Below, piece by piece: positions 34,076-43,235 of a stretch of DNA of 64,000 nucleotides (position 1 is the first letter of the stretch; the number at the start of each line of letters is the position of its first letter). A program made the position numbers and the translations under genes. The DNA is from SKKC01 sp046542845 (GTDB taxonomy: Bacteria > Spirochaetota > Spirochaetia > DSM-27196 > SKKC01), in assembly GCA_046542845.1 (NCBI GenBank), contig JBKHAN010000001.1, forward strand, positions 49,517-113,516, written 5' to 3'. The notes beneath the pieces are model-generated. The model was given only the letters and a program-made list of their open reading frames with translations. It had not been told where the DNA came from and did not search any database.

Positions 34076-35212
34076 ATGTCAGCCGGAGGGAACAAGCCCT
34101 ATCAGCGGAGCATGAACCGCTCCTACGTACTCGAAACGCTGCGTCGCAATCCCGGTGCGGCTCGCCGGGACATAGCACGAAGCCTCGGCCTCGACCGCTC
34201 GACAATCACCCTGATTACCGCCGAACTCATTGCAGAGGGACTGCTCGAGGAGACGCCTCAGGCGATTGGTCCCAGTGGACGCGGACGACCAACAGTCGGG
34301 CTGCGCATACGCGACGACAAACTGTGCGTACTCGGTGTCTCGCTTCACGCTCGCGGCTACGAGGCTGTTGTCCGCGACAACGCCGGCGCGATCCACGCGC
34401 GGTTCGACGGAGCGACGCGTCTTGTCGCCGCCGATGAGTCGACGCTGTCGACGCTTCTCGCAACGATATACCGACGTGTCGATCTGCCGCTCCCGATAAT
34501 CGGCGTGGGCTGCGCCATTCCCGGTTCGGTCGATCCGACAACCCCGGCCATTCTCTATTCACGCGAGCTTGAGGTTCGGGATCTGAAGCTTCCGGTGTCC
34601 ATTCACATTGATGATGAACTGACGATACCGGTCGTGTTCGACAACGACGCGCGCTGCGGCGCCTGGGGAGAACTGCATTCGAGAAACGGCGCGACGAGCG
34701 ACCTTGTGTACGCCACCGCCGCAAAGCAGGGTACACACTTTGGCGTCGGCCTTGGCGTTGCAGCATCGGCGACTGTACTTTCCGGTGCGACACACACGAG
34801 CGGTGAGTTTTACAGCCCCGACTGGCAGGGCGACCCTGATTCGCAGTTTTCGTTGTCCAGAAAAGAGCTTTCGAAGGTTGGGAGCGATCCCGCGGTTGAA
34901 CAACAGGTGTTTACAGAACTGATCCGGGGCCTCGTACCCACGGTCACCGTCATCGATCCCGAGTGCGTCGTCTTCGGCGGCTTTCTTCGCGAACGCTATG
35001 ACACGCTTCTGAAATATGCCTCCGATATTCCGGCAGCAGCAGGCATCATGCGGCTGTTTGAACCGGCGCGCCTGGAATCAGATGAAATTACGGCCGGCGC
35101 AGCGGCGATGTTTCACGAACACCTGTTTGACATACCCGAGTTCGCTACACAGGAGTCGGCGAGATCGGTGAGCTGGGAAGCGGTGACGAGATTAATCGGG
35201 GCCGAATCGTGA
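34076..35212 (+). CDS. ROK-family transcriptional regulator (NagC/XylR type)
   Basis: 378 residues. A winged helix at residues 12-75 (NRSYVLETLRRNPGAARRDI then DRSTITLITAELIAEGLL) precedes a ROK sugar-binding domain with VGCAIPGSVDP near 145 and FDNDARCGAWGELHS near 185. The CxCGxxGC zinc motif of ROK kinases is absent, as in some regulators. It lies four bases after the NagB-LmbE gene and overlaps the kinase gene, so one operon. It probably senses an amino sugar or its phosphate and controls the operon promoter at 31658. Confidence 0.9.
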   Translation: MSAGGNKPYQRSMNRSYVLETLRRNPGAARRDIARSLGLDRSTITLITAELIAEGLLEETPQAIGPSGRGRPTVGLRIRDDKLCVLGVSLHARGYEAVVRDNAGAIHARFDGATRLVAADESTLSTLLATIYRRVDLPLPIIGVGCAIPGSVDPTTPAILYSRELEVRDLKLPVSIHIDDELTIPVVFDNDARCGAWGELHSRNGATSDLVYATAAKQGTHFGVGLGVAASATVLSGATHTSGEFYSPDWQGDPDSQFSLSRKELSKVGSDPAVEQQVFTELIRGLVPTVTVIDPECVVFGGFLRERYDTLLKYASDIPAAAGIMRLFEPARLESDEITAGAAAMFHEHLFDIPEFATQESARSVSWEAVTRLIGAES

Positions 35213-36183
35213 GCAGTCTCATTGCGGCAATTGACCTTGGGGGGACAACCGTCAAATGCGCTGCGCTGACGGAAGACGGAGAACTGCTGCACCGACACCG
35301 AACCCCGACACCGAAAACCGGTCGCGAAGATGTACTGAGGGCGATCTGCTCATCGCTTGGAAGGCTCGCTCGTGAGCTCGCACTCTCGCACAACGCAGGC
35401 TTCTCAACGGTTGGTCTCGGTAGCCCGGGGATGATTGGATCAGACGGCTACCTCTACGGGGAAGCGGTGAACATACCGGGCTGGCGGGAGTTTAACCTCG
35501 CTGAGGAGCTCTCTGCGCGAATCGGCCTGTCGGTTACCGCGCTCAACGACGCGAATGCAGCGGCTCTCGCCGAGCTCTCAGTTTCCACAGACAGCAGAAC
35601 GCTCGCCCTCGTGACGGCCGGTACCGGGATCGGGGTCGGTCTCGCCATTGACGGGCGCCCGCACGCGGGACGAGCCGGGGCTGGTGGTGAGCTTGGGCAT
35701 CTGGTAATCCGCCCCGGCGGGCGCAGATGCACCTGCGGCAATGTCGGGTGTACGGAGGCGTACGCGAGCGCGCGTGCGGTGCGGGAACTCGCGCTCGAGC
35801 AGGCGGTCGAATGGTCGGATGCGACGAGTGGTTTTGCTGCACGCCTGCGAGCGGGTGGCCCCGAAAGCACTGAAGCCGAGATTTTTGGGAGCCTCTACCG
35901 TGCGGTCCGCGAGGACGACCCGTTTGCCCTGGAGATGCACCGCGATTTCTGCGGAGTCCTCGCCCAGGTTGCCGCCATCCTCGCAAGCACTATCGCGCCC
36001 GACCGGGTACTCTTTGGGGGCGGCGTCATGGGTTCGGCCGATCTGATTCTTCCCGAGGTCAGGCGACAGTTCGGGTATCTCGTCATGCCCCACGTTCACC
36101 AACACGTACAGATCGACGCGGCGAAACTGGGCGCCGATGCGGGGCTGATCGGCGCGGCGATCGCGGCTCGGCGGCTTCCATAG
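35209..36183 (+). CDS. ROK-family sugar kinase
   Basis: 324 residues from a GTG overlapping the regulator stop (GTGA). Phosphate-binding AAIDLGGTTVKCAAL at the N-terminus, LGSPGMIGSDG near 68, catalytic Asp in TALNDANAAALAEL near 112, ALVTAGTGIGVGLAIDG near 130-146, zinc-type ELGHLVIRPGGRRCTCGNVG then CTEAYAS near 160-185, and LFGGGVMGS near 265. It phosphorylates a hexose or N-acetylhexosamine; in an operon with NagB, an N-acetylglucosamine or glucosamine kinase role is the best guess. Its stop codon takes its last two bases from repeat copy C. Confidence 0.9.
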   Translation: MSSLIAAIDLGGTTVKCAALTEDGELLHRHRTPTPKTGREDVLRAICSSLGRLARELALSHNAGFSTVGLGSPGMIGSDGYLYGEAVNIPGWREFNLAEELSARIGLSVTALNDANAAALAELSVSTDSRTLALVTAGTGIGVGLAIDGRPHAGRAGAGGELGHLVIRPGGRRCTCGNVGCTEAYASARAVRELALEQAVEWSDATSGFAARLRAGGPESTEAEIFGSLYRAVREDDPFALEMHRDFCGVLAQVAAILASTIAPDRVLFGGGVMGSADLILPEVRRQFGYLVMPHVHQHVQIDAAKLGADAGLIGAAIAARRLP

Positions 36184-36205
36184 TGTCCGCAACCCTGGTG
36201 TTTTT
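36182..36205 (+). repeat. Inverted-repeat end, copy C (solo)
   Basis: AGTGTCCGCAACCCTGGTGT plus TTTT, identical over 24 bases to the right end of copy B. It is preceded by T (TA at 36181-36182). No matching inverted end is visible in the following 80 bases, so this is a solo end or a remnant. It overlaps the stop codon of the ROK kinase and lies between two convergent genes. Confidence 0.75.
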
Positions 36206-36260
36206 CTTGAGGTTTAACTACTGCGAGCAAATGATGTATGCACAGGGCACGTAGGAAGCG

Positions 36261-37553
36261 CTACATGATCCAGTTGGGTATCGCCATGGTCAGGAATGGC
36301 AGAAACGTGACCAACAGCAGACATATGATCATTGCGCCATAAAACGGCAGCAGCGCTTTTGTCGCGCGTTCGATTGTGGTACGACCGACCGCGCTCCCGA
36401 CAAAGAGCGCCGTCCCTACCGGTGGTGTGCACAGACCGATACCAAGATTGAGCATCATTATAATTCCAAACTGAATAGGACTGATTCCAAGCGATCCGAC
36501 GACGACCGGATACAGGATCGGTGTAACAATTACGATGAGCGGCGCCATGTCCATAATCATGCCGAGAAACAGCAGCATTACGTTAATCAGGAGAAGGAGG
36601 AGAATTCTGTTTCCCGTTACGCCAAGAAGCGCTTGCGTCACCATCGCGGGTACCTGCAGTACCGATAACAACCATCCGAAGGCATTCGCTGCGGCAATGA
36701 GACTCAAGACCATTGCAAGCGTTCGAAGCGTTGAATACAGGACATTCCAGAATTTCTTGAGTGTCAGCTCCCGATACACGAATGCGGAAACGATAAAGGA
36801 ATAGAGTGCCGCTATTGCAGCCGATTCGGTCGCGGTAAAGACACCGCTAATGACTCCGCCAATAATGATCACAGGCGTGAGAAGTCCCAAAGACGCATTC
36901 CAGGAAATCTTCAGGGTTTCCCGCGCCGAGTACCGCCGCTCTCGCGGATATCCTCTCCGCACGGCAATTGCATACGAGATGGCCATGAGCACCAGCCCAA
37001 GAAGGATGCCGGGAACGATACCACCGAGAAACAGCCTGCCGACCGAAACGCCTCCTGCCGCGAGAGAGTAGATGATGACGTTGTGACTCGGTGGAATGAC
37101 TACTCCCTGGCACGCGCTTGAGACCGTCACGGCGACGCAATAGTCACCATCGTATCCCTTTCGTTTCATTACGGGGATCATGATCGACCCGATTGATGAA
37201 ACATCGGCAACAGCAGAACCGGAAATTCCACCAAAAAACATGCTGGCAAGCACGTTGACAAGCGCAAGGCCGCCACGGAATCGCCCGATCAGGGCGTTCG
37301 ACAGCTCTATAAGTCTCCGTGAAATTCCACCTTTCCCCATCAGCTCGCCGGTAAGAATGAAGAACGGAATAGCCAGCAGCGAAAAAACTCGCACCCCGGA
37401 TGCCATTCGCTGCATGAGACTGAGCAGACTGACGTCCAGATACACTCCCGTCATTATCGATGAAAGTGCAAGCGCGAAGGTGATCGGGACTTTCAGAACC
37501 AGCAGTCCCATAAAGGAGCCAAGAAGCAGCCATACCGCCACCGGATTACCCAC
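36261..37553 (-). CDS. dctM: TRAP transporter large membrane subunit, DctM type
   Basis: 430 residues from a GTG at 37553, overlapping the DctQ gene by 8 bases. About twelve membrane segments; the family signatures ILTGELMGKGGISRRLIELS near residue 65, NVLASMFFGGISGSAVADVSSIG near 100 and IPPSHNVIIYSLAAGGVSVG near 155 are clear, as is GLCTPPVGTALFVG near the end. It is the transport channel of the Na+-coupled importer. Repeat copy C lies between it and the convergent kinase gene. Confidence 0.95.
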   Translation of the reverse strand: MGNPVAVWLLLGSFMGLLVLKVPITFALALSSIMTGVYLDVSLLSLMQRMASGVRVFSLLAIPFFILTGELMGKGGISRRLIELSNALIGRFRGGLALVNVLASMFFGGISGSAVADVSSIGSIMIPVMKRKGYDGDYCVAVTVSSACQGVVIPPSHNVIIYSLAAGGVSVGRLFLGGIVPGILLGLVLMAISYAIAVRRGYPRERRYSARETLKISWNASLGLLTPVIIIGGVISGVFTATESAAIAALYSFIVSAFVYRELTLKKFWNVLYSTLRTLAMVLSLIAAANAFGWLLSVLQVPAMVTQALLGVTGNRILLLLLINVMLLFLGMIMDMAPLIVIVTPILYPVVVGSLGISPIQFGIIMMLNLGIGLCTPPVGTALFVGSAVGRTTIERATKALLPFYGAMIICLLLVTFLPFLTMAIPNWIM

Positions 37554-38145
37554 GTTTCGTTTCCTCCGCGCGAGTGTCCTGATCGAACAAATCCGCGGCC
37601 ACGTTCATGCCATGTTCCATAACGTCTTCGAGATCTTCCTCGTCCTCACCGAGGTAGTTGCTCATCCATCCATCTCTTCGGTCAATACCGAACAAATCGG
37701 TGAGTGACTCAACAATGAGAAGAAATCCACAGACTGGTATTACAAGGTATAGGTAGCCGGATGGCATTCGGGTTGCCGGGAGCACGGAGCGCATGGTCGA
37801 CTGGACAAGACCGTACCCGTAAACAAGCATCACGTAGCCGACGACGCCAACCGCCAGATACTGCAACTTCGCCAGAGCGACGCTAATCCATGGCGAGAGC
37901 TTTTCAGGCATTATATTGATGGAGATATGCATGCCCTTTCGTACCCCGAGTGCCATCGCTATAAACGTGAACCAGACCTGAAGCACCTGAGCGACCTCGG
38001 CGGACCAGCGTATGCCCTGTCCGACAACGTAGCGCAGAAACACCGTTACTCCAACAATCACCGTCATCGCGATGATCATGAGTTTTGCGACGGTCACGAG
38101 CGTAAGAAAGAGTATGCTGAACCCGAAAATCAACTTGCCTGTCAT
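37546..38145 (-). CDS. dctQ: TRAP transporter small membrane subunit, DctQ type
   Basis: 199 residues from the ATG at 38145 (GAGGGGAC upstream); a longer frame from 38181 is unlikely as it crosses the hairpin's flank. Four hydrophobic segments with VFLRYVVGQGIRWSAEVAQVLQVWFTF near residue 30 and GVRKGMHISI near 60, the usual DctQ pattern. The acidic C-terminal tail, EDEEDLEDVMEHGMN, is longer than in many relatives. It pairs with DctM. Confidence 0.92.
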   Translation of the reverse strand: MTGKLIFGFSILFLTLVTVAKLMIIAMTVIVGVTVFLRYVVGQGIRWSAEVAQVLQVWFTFIAMALGVRKGMHISINIMPEKLSPWISVALAKLQYLAVGVVGYVMLVYGYGLVQSTMRSVLPATRMPSGYLYLVIPVCGFLLIVESLTDLFGIDRRDGWMSNYLGEDEEDLEDVMEHGMNVAADLFDQDTRAEETKRG

Positions 38146-38176
38146 TTCGTCCCCTCGGTCTCCTCCAGACGTGAAT

Positions 38177-38208
38177 ACCACTGCCGGAACGAGGGTTCCG
38201 GCAGTGGT
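38177..38208 (-). other. Intra-operon hairpin between dctP and dctQ
   Basis: A perfect 14-bp stem: ACCACTGCCGGAAC at 38177-38190 and GTTCCGGCAGTGGT at 38195-38208, loop GAGG. It stands 31 bases after the dctP stop and before the dctQ start on the minus strand, with no T-run. As at the ABC importer, a stem separates the binding-protein gene from the membrane genes, which would favour more binding protein. Confidence 0.7.
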
Positions 38209-38238
38209 CAGGATTACATCAGGTCAAGCGCTACCGTT

Positions 38239-39243
38239 CTAGCGACCACCATAGCTTTGCACGCGATCGATCATCTCAAGAACCTCTTCAGGCTGTCGAT
38301 CGTACAACGGTTGCATCCGTTCCTGCATCTCAGCAAGCACCGACGCGCTGGGGCTGGTAATCGTGTTCCCCGCCGCCCGTATCTGCTCTTCAGCTTCTTC
38401 TTCGAATTCCGCCCAGAGCTGCCTCTGGTAGTCTATCGATTCCCAGGCAGCGTCGCGGATGATCTCCTGATCTTCAGCCGATAGCGTGTCCCATACCTGG
38501 CTGCTTGCCACAGTAATTTCAGGGACCCTCGTATGGGCGTTTTCGATGAAGAAACGGGCGACTTCGTAATGACTGGTCGTCAGGTAACTCGGCCAGTTGT
38601 TTTCCGCCCCGTCAATAACGCCTGTCTGCAGACCACTGTACACTTCACCGAAAGGCATGGGGACCGGAACTGCGCCCAGGAGTTCGACCATGTCCATCAT
38701 GAGCGGTGATTCCTGCACACGAATGTTCAGACCGTCAAGATCGGCCACAGACTCCACCAGCGAAGTGGTGTAGAAGTTGCGAGAACCCGAATCATACCAG
38801 GTCAGACCGACGAACCCGTGATCTTCGAGTTCGGCGAACATCTCAGCACCGATATCGCCGCGTAATACGTCCCACATATGTTCCGCATCGTTATACAGGA
38901 ATGGCATCTGGAACGCGTCCAGCGCAGGAACAAAGGATGACAGCGGTGATATCGACACGCGGGTGAAATCGATGCCCCCAAACTGTACCTGCTCAATGGC
39001 ATCGCTTTCTTCGCCAAGCTGTGCCGAATGAAAGACTTCGATCTGAATCCGCCCGTCGGTCCGCTCTTCTACCAGTCGAGCAAATTCCCGGCTTCCCTGT
39101 GTTGTGGGATAATCGGGACCATGAGTCTCTGCCAGCCTCAAACGAATGGGCTGATCGGAATCAGCTTCCTGTTCGCCCGCGGTCCAACCGGTAACAGCGG
39201 CAATCATCATGACCGCGAGTGCAACTACGATAACTCGTCTCAT
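38239..39243 (-). CDS. dctP: TRAP transporter periplasmic binding protein, DctP type
   Basis: 334 residues from the ATG at 39243, with AAGGAGGAG upstream. Signal peptide about residues 1-22. DctP signatures: RLRLAETHGPDYPTTQGSRE at the mature start, FHSAQLGEESDAIEQVQFGG near 75, the ligand-arginine region SGSRNFYTT near 160, and GLQTGVIDGAENNWPSY near 220. It binds a carboxylate; the substrate (dicarboxylate, sialic or sugar acid) cannot be told. Same operon as the kinases upstream. Confidence 0.94.
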   Translation of the reverse strand: MRRVIVVALAVMMIAAVTGWTAGEQEADSDQPIRLRLAETHGPDYPTTQGSREFARLVEERTDGRIQIEVFHSAQLGEESDAIEQVQFGGIDFTRVSISPLSSFVPALDAFQMPFLYNDAEHMWDVLRGDIGAEMFAELEDHGFVGLTWYDSGSRNFYTTSLVESVADLDGLNIRVQESPLMMDMVELLGAVPVPMPFGEVYSGLQTGVIDGAENNWPSYLTTSHYEVARFFIENAHTRVPEITVASSQVWDTLSAEDQEIIRDAAWESIDYQRQLWAEFEEEAEEQIRAAGNTITSPSASVLAEMQERMQPLYDRQPEEVLEMIDRVQSYGGR

Positions 39244-39366
39244 ACGCTCCTCCTTGGAAAATGTATGAACAGTGTGAGCCGCTTTTCGAGAGCTGTCGCT
39301 GTAGTATCTTGCGCTTTTCACGACAGGGTTCAACAACTGCCGTCCGCACTCCTTTGAGCGGACCTC

Positions 39367-41040
39367 TCAGTCGGTACGATCTTGTGAATAGGGGAAAATC
39401 TTGTTTCGATACGCACTGGGTGTCAGATGCGCGTGGTGTTTGAACACTTTCGCGAAATAGTTCGGGTCCGTAAATCCGACGCTATGGGCAATCTCCTTCA
39501 CCGACAGACCACCTTTCCGAAGCATCCGTTTCGCCGCCGCTATTCGTCGGGTATTCAGGTAGTCGACAAAATTGCTTCCTGTGTACGACTTAAAGACCCG
39601 TGAGAAGTAATACGGTGAAAGCCGAACCCGGGCGGCAACATCGTCGAGAGCAAGCTGTTTGTGATAATGCTCATCGATATACTGTCGAGCCAGCTCAATC
39701 TGATGATGCACAGGCTCGCGTTTGACACTGCGATCGACGGCCTGGCGCAGAGCGTGAATACCGTCTGTCATTGCACGCTCAAGTTCGGAAGTATCTGCAG
39801 ACATGTCGATCCGGTCCATTACGGCACGGTCGTCGTGCAGGATTTTTTGCGGATCCATTTCGAACTCATGCGCGAGGATTACGAACAGCTCGGCGACCCG
39901 TCTCCGGACGGTCTGCGCGTCCGGCTCCCGCCGACTGGTGTTCACGAACCATCTGCGTGCCACGAGTCCCACTTGTTCTTGGTCTGCATCGTAGAGTGCG
40001 CCAATCAGCCGGCTAATATCAAGCTCTGATGCTCGCTCGTACGGCACCTCTGCCTGCGGACGTGGTGTACGCTCTTCGGGCGGATGCAGGTCAAAGATTT
40101 CGACACTCCGCTGGTGTTTCCGTGCAGTTCCCCGTGCAAAAATAGCGTTCTGTATTCCCGACCCGCTCTGCTCAAGAACCCGAGGCACAAGATCGCTGCC
40201 GAGGAAACACTGAATACCCACGATTCTTCTGATGTCCGAGACCGCCGTCTCGAGTGCAGCGATATCGACGCCTGCACCGTAGGTACTGTCTGCATTGTCG
40301 TGTGCCGTTGTAGATCGCTCGGGTAGAACCGCAAGTACGTGAGCGGTCTCATCGTGATGTGTCATCAGAAAACGGTCAAAGAACAGACGTAAACGTGTTT
40401 TTAGTTCGTTCAGGCACCGCCGCCGCAATACGAGGCGCTGCGCATCGGTGTCCACACCCATGGGATAGGATGAAAAGTCAAAAAAAAGGGCGAATGCGAT
40501 ACAGCGCCGATTCTCGAGGTCCAGAGCACCGATCTGGTCATGCACATGCGACGCATCCTGATCACCGCGGACAAGCGAGATAACGAGCGATTCTTCCAGA
40601 GCGCACTGAGCCTGTACCAGTCGGCGTTCTGTGAGCGTATGCTTTGAACCGTGCACCGAATACTCTTCAAGGTCGGAAACGACTCGATTAATCGCCTCAA
40701 GTATACGATCGTCGGTCGCGGGCTTCACAATGAAGTCGAGAACGCCTAATCGTATGGCCTGTTGCGCATAATCAAAATAATTATAGGCGGTTAGAAACAC
40801 AATACGTGTTCGCGGGCGCTTATCCAGAATACGCATCGCGGCGTCAACGCCGTTCATACCCGGCATTTTAATGTCCAAAAGGACAATGTCCGGTGAAAAC
40901 GCGAGTGCCTTCTCAACCGCCTCGCGACCGTTCGCTGCGTCGTAGATCGCGCCGATGTGTTCGCTCTCTCGATTAACGATCAGACGGAGCGCCTCCCGTT
41001 CCATTTGTTCGTCATCGGCAATCAGAAGCGTATACTTCAC
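39367..41040 (-). CDS. AraC-type response regulator (YesN-like)
   Basis: 557 residues, GTG start overlapping the kinase stop (GTGA). REC domain at 1-120 with DIVLLDIKMPGMNGVDAA carrying the phosphorylated Asp and DFIVKPA. A central 300-residue region is of unknown structure. The C-terminal about 100 residues are two AraC helix-turn-helix motifs: LSPYYFSRVFKSYTGSNFVD and VGFTDPNYFAKVFKHHAHLT. It should activate the TRAP operon that follows 123 bases downstream, in response to the two kinases upstream. Confidence 0.93.
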   Translation of the reverse strand: MKYTLLIADDEQMEREALRLIVNRESEHIGAIYDAANGREAVEKALAFSPDIVLLDIKMPGMNGVDAAMRILDKRPRTRIVFLTAYNYFDYAQQAIRLGVLDFIVKPATDDRILEAINRVVSDLEEYSVHGSKHTLTERRLVQAQCALEESLVISLVRGDQDASHVHDQIGALDLENRRCIAFALFFDFSSYPMGVDTDAQRLVLRRRCLNELKTRLRLFFDRFLMTHHDETAHVLAVLPERSTTAHDNADSTYGAGVDIAALETAVSDIRRIVGIQCFLGSDLVPRVLEQSGSGIQNAIFARGTARKHQRSVEIFDLHPPEERTPRPQAEVPYERASELDISRLIGALYDADQEQVGLVARRWFVNTSRREPDAQTVRRRVAELFVILAHEFEMDPQKILHDDRAVMDRIDMSADTSELERAMTDGIHALRQAVDRSVKREPVHHQIELARQYIDEHYHKQLALDDVAARVRLSPYYFSRVFKSYTGSNFVDYLNTRRIAAAKRMLRKGGLSVKEIAHSVGFTDPNYFAKVFKHHAHLTPSAYRNKIFPYSQDRTD

Positions 41041-42506
41041 AGGGGAACACCACTGTCCACCGGCGTGTCCGGAAGTTCCAGCCGTACCGTTGTACCACTG
41101 CCAGGCGTACTCTCGATGCCAAACTCGAACCCGCTATGATACAGGAGATGGAGTCGTTCCCGAACACTTGCGATTCCGATTCCACCTCCGAGTGCCCCGT
41201 TCGCGGATGGATCAGCGTTCAGCACCTCCTGTAGTCGTTCACGGCTCATCCCGATACCTGTATCCGACACAACGATGGTTATTCGTCCGTCGTGTCGGTG
41301 CAGCTTCAGCCGTACTGAACCACCTTCCTCATGAGGTTCTATTCCATGCTGCACGGCGTTTTCAACGAGCGGTTGAACCGTCAGACAGGGAATGTATACC
41401 GAAGCAAGATCTCCGCTGGAATCAATTTCAAACCGCAATCTATGGCCAAACCGATATTCTTGTATATGCATATATTCTTGCACAACCAGCAATTCGTGTT
41501 CAATCGGTGAAACTGTGGAACTTGCGTTCAATGTGTGCCGGAGAAGCTGAGAAAGCGCCTGTATCAGTCGAGCGGACTGCGGCGCATGCTCGAACAGAGC
41601 GGCCCGGGCTATAGCGTTCAGGTTGTTGAACAGGAAATGGGGGTTGATCTGCGCCTGCAGTTGCTGGAAACGTGCCTCTTCCATGCGACGCTCCATCTGG
41701 GCATTCTGAAGCTCAAGCGCCGACTTGTCCTTCAGATCCTGTACGAGTGACCGTATGTTACGGTTCATTCGGTTAAAGACATCTGCGAGCAGATGTATCT
41801 CTTCGACAGACGAGACGTTTACCTCCTGGGTCTCGAGGTTTCCCATCGCGATTCGCTGCGCTGCATGGGCAAGGTGTCTCACCGGTGTAGTAATAAGCTT
41901 GTTGAGCAGAAAAAGAAACAATAACAGCAGCGCCGCCATAACTGCTATTCCCCCGAATGCACCGATGCCGACAAGGTGTGCGTCGGCCCGAATCTCGGCG
42001 TGCGTCACAAGCTCCTCCCGAAGTCGGATGTGCATAAGCCGCTGTGTGTACCGAAACATGAAATCACTCACACGCTGAGCTCGCAGATAGTGCGAAAAGG
42101 CATCCGGGTCGTCGTCGACGATCCGGTCAAGGACAGCTCTTCCGGTCTCTATATACGCCTCAAGACCGTTCGCGAGCGCCCGTAACTCGTACGACGCAGC
42201 GACTCCGGTACTGTTGTACGAGCGTATCGTTGTCAGAAGGCTTTCAAGGCGCTCGCCCGATCTCAGAAAGGAATCCGCGTGCTCCACCTCGCGTTGCCTC
42301 ACGTATGTCCCGAGCATAATTCTGCTGTCTTCCATCTCCTGGGTGAACTGCTGGATCGCGTGATATCCTACGAGGCTCTGATCGAAGATGCCGAGATAGT
42401 GGTGCAAACGATACAGCGTAAGGGTGTTCAGCACCCCGGCTCCAAGAATAACCAGTCCAAACATGAGCAGCTGTGTGGTCCTGAACGGGATGCGATAGCT
42501 CTTCAT
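41037..42506 (-). CDS. Sensor histidine kinase, YesM/LytS type with HAMP
   Basis: 489 residues from the ATG at 42506, which overlaps the preceding kinase stop (ATGA); a longer frame begins inside that gene. Two spans (about residues 12-32 and 190-212) enclose a helical extracytoplasmic sensor; HAMP (LITTPVRHLAHAAQRIAMGN) follows. The kinase core has QAQINPHFLFNNLNAI with the phosphorylated His near 285, LVENAVQHGIEPHEEGG, DTGIGMS and GGGIGIASVRERL. It pairs with the AraC-type regulator. Confidence 0.94.
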   Translation of the reverse strand: MKSYRIPFRTTQLLMFGLVILGAGVLNTLTLYRLHHYLGIFDQSLVGYHAIQQFTQEMEDSRIMLGTYVRQREVEHADSFLRSGERLESLLTTIRSYNSTGVAASYELRALANGLEAYIETGRAVLDRIVDDDPDAFSHYLRAQRVSDFMFRYTQRLMHIRLREELVTHAEIRADAHLVGIGAFGGIAVMAALLLLFLFLLNKLITTPVRHLAHAAQRIAMGNLETQEVNVSSVEEIHLLADVFNRMNRNIRSLVQDLKDKSALELQNAQMERRMEEARFQQLQAQINPHFLFNNLNAIARAALFEHAPQSARLIQALSQLLRHTLNASSTVSPIEHELLVVQEYMHIQEYRFGHRLRFEIDSSGDLASVYIPCLTVQPLVENAVQHGIEPHEEGGSVRLKLHRHDGRITIVVSDTGIGMSRERLQEVLNADPSANGALGGGIGIASVRERLHLLYHSGFEFGIESTPGSGTTVRLELPDTPVDSGVPL

Positions 42507-43117
42507 AACGGGAACACCAGCGACACTCGGGTACCGGCCCCACGACTGCTCACAACGTTTACGCAACGCTCATTCCTGTAGGTGTCGCGCAGCTGCGCTA
42601 CCATGCGAGACACCGTGCATTCACTGTCGATCCGTGAAAAACCATCGCCATCATCCTGAATCACGACCTCGATCTCGCCTGTGGAGCGTGCGTGAGTTAT
42701 GCTCGTTGTAATACTCGCGACCCGAGCCTCGGCAACAGGGGCATGCATCAGGCTGTTCTCGATAAACGTAAGGACCGAAAAATGCGGAACAAAACAGGCG
42801 CTGCATGCATCACTGCAATCCTGCTGAATATTCAGTACCGTATTAAGATGTGCTCCGTGCCGCGCGTGAGCGAGACGAAACAGGATTTTCAGCATTTCGA
42901 TCTCGTCGGTAAGCGGCAGAATGTGTGAGCTGCGGGTATACTTATACCGATAATACGCAGCCACGTCGCTCAAAAGCTGCCTGCTCTCCGCCGACTTTTC
43001 AAGCGCACACAGGTTTGAAATACTATTCAGAACTCCAAGCAGATGTTCAACTTCATGAGTCTTCACAAACGTATTGTACGTCCGCCTGAGAAATGGAGCA
43101 ACATCAGCCGCGCTCAA
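42503..43117 (-). CDS. Soluble, sensor-less histidine kinase homologue
   Basis: 204 residues from a TTG at 43117 without a ribosome-binding site, so the start is uncertain. It matches only the core of LytS/YesM kinases: THEVEHLLGVLNSISNLC, with His25 where the phosphorylated His sits but GVL where NTL is usual, TFIENSLMHAP as N-box, DDGDGF as G1 and SSRGAGTRVSLVFPL. No membrane or sensor domain. A Cys-rich piece (DCSDACSAC) lies just before the N-box. It may modulate the full kinase next to it. Gene overlap with that kinase supports cotranscription. Confidence 0.7.
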   Translation of the reverse strand: MSAADVAPFLRRTYNTFVKTHEVEHLLGVLNSISNLCALEKSAESRQLLSDVAAYYRYKYTRSSHILPLTDEIEMLKILFRLAHARHGAHLNTVLNIQQDCSDACSACFVPHFSVLTFIENSLMHAPVAEARVASITTSITHARSTGEIEVVIQDDGDGFSRIDSECTVSRMVAQLRDTYRNERCVNVVSSRGAGTRVSLVFPL

Positions 43118-43235
43118 AAGGAGGTGTGCCGGCGAGAGGACGCGACTGTTCTTTCCACAAATGGAAGTGTCAACGAGGTATCAGATCTTGTGTGAATCCT
43201 CTATAATTGCACACAATGCAACGTGGGTTAGTGAG

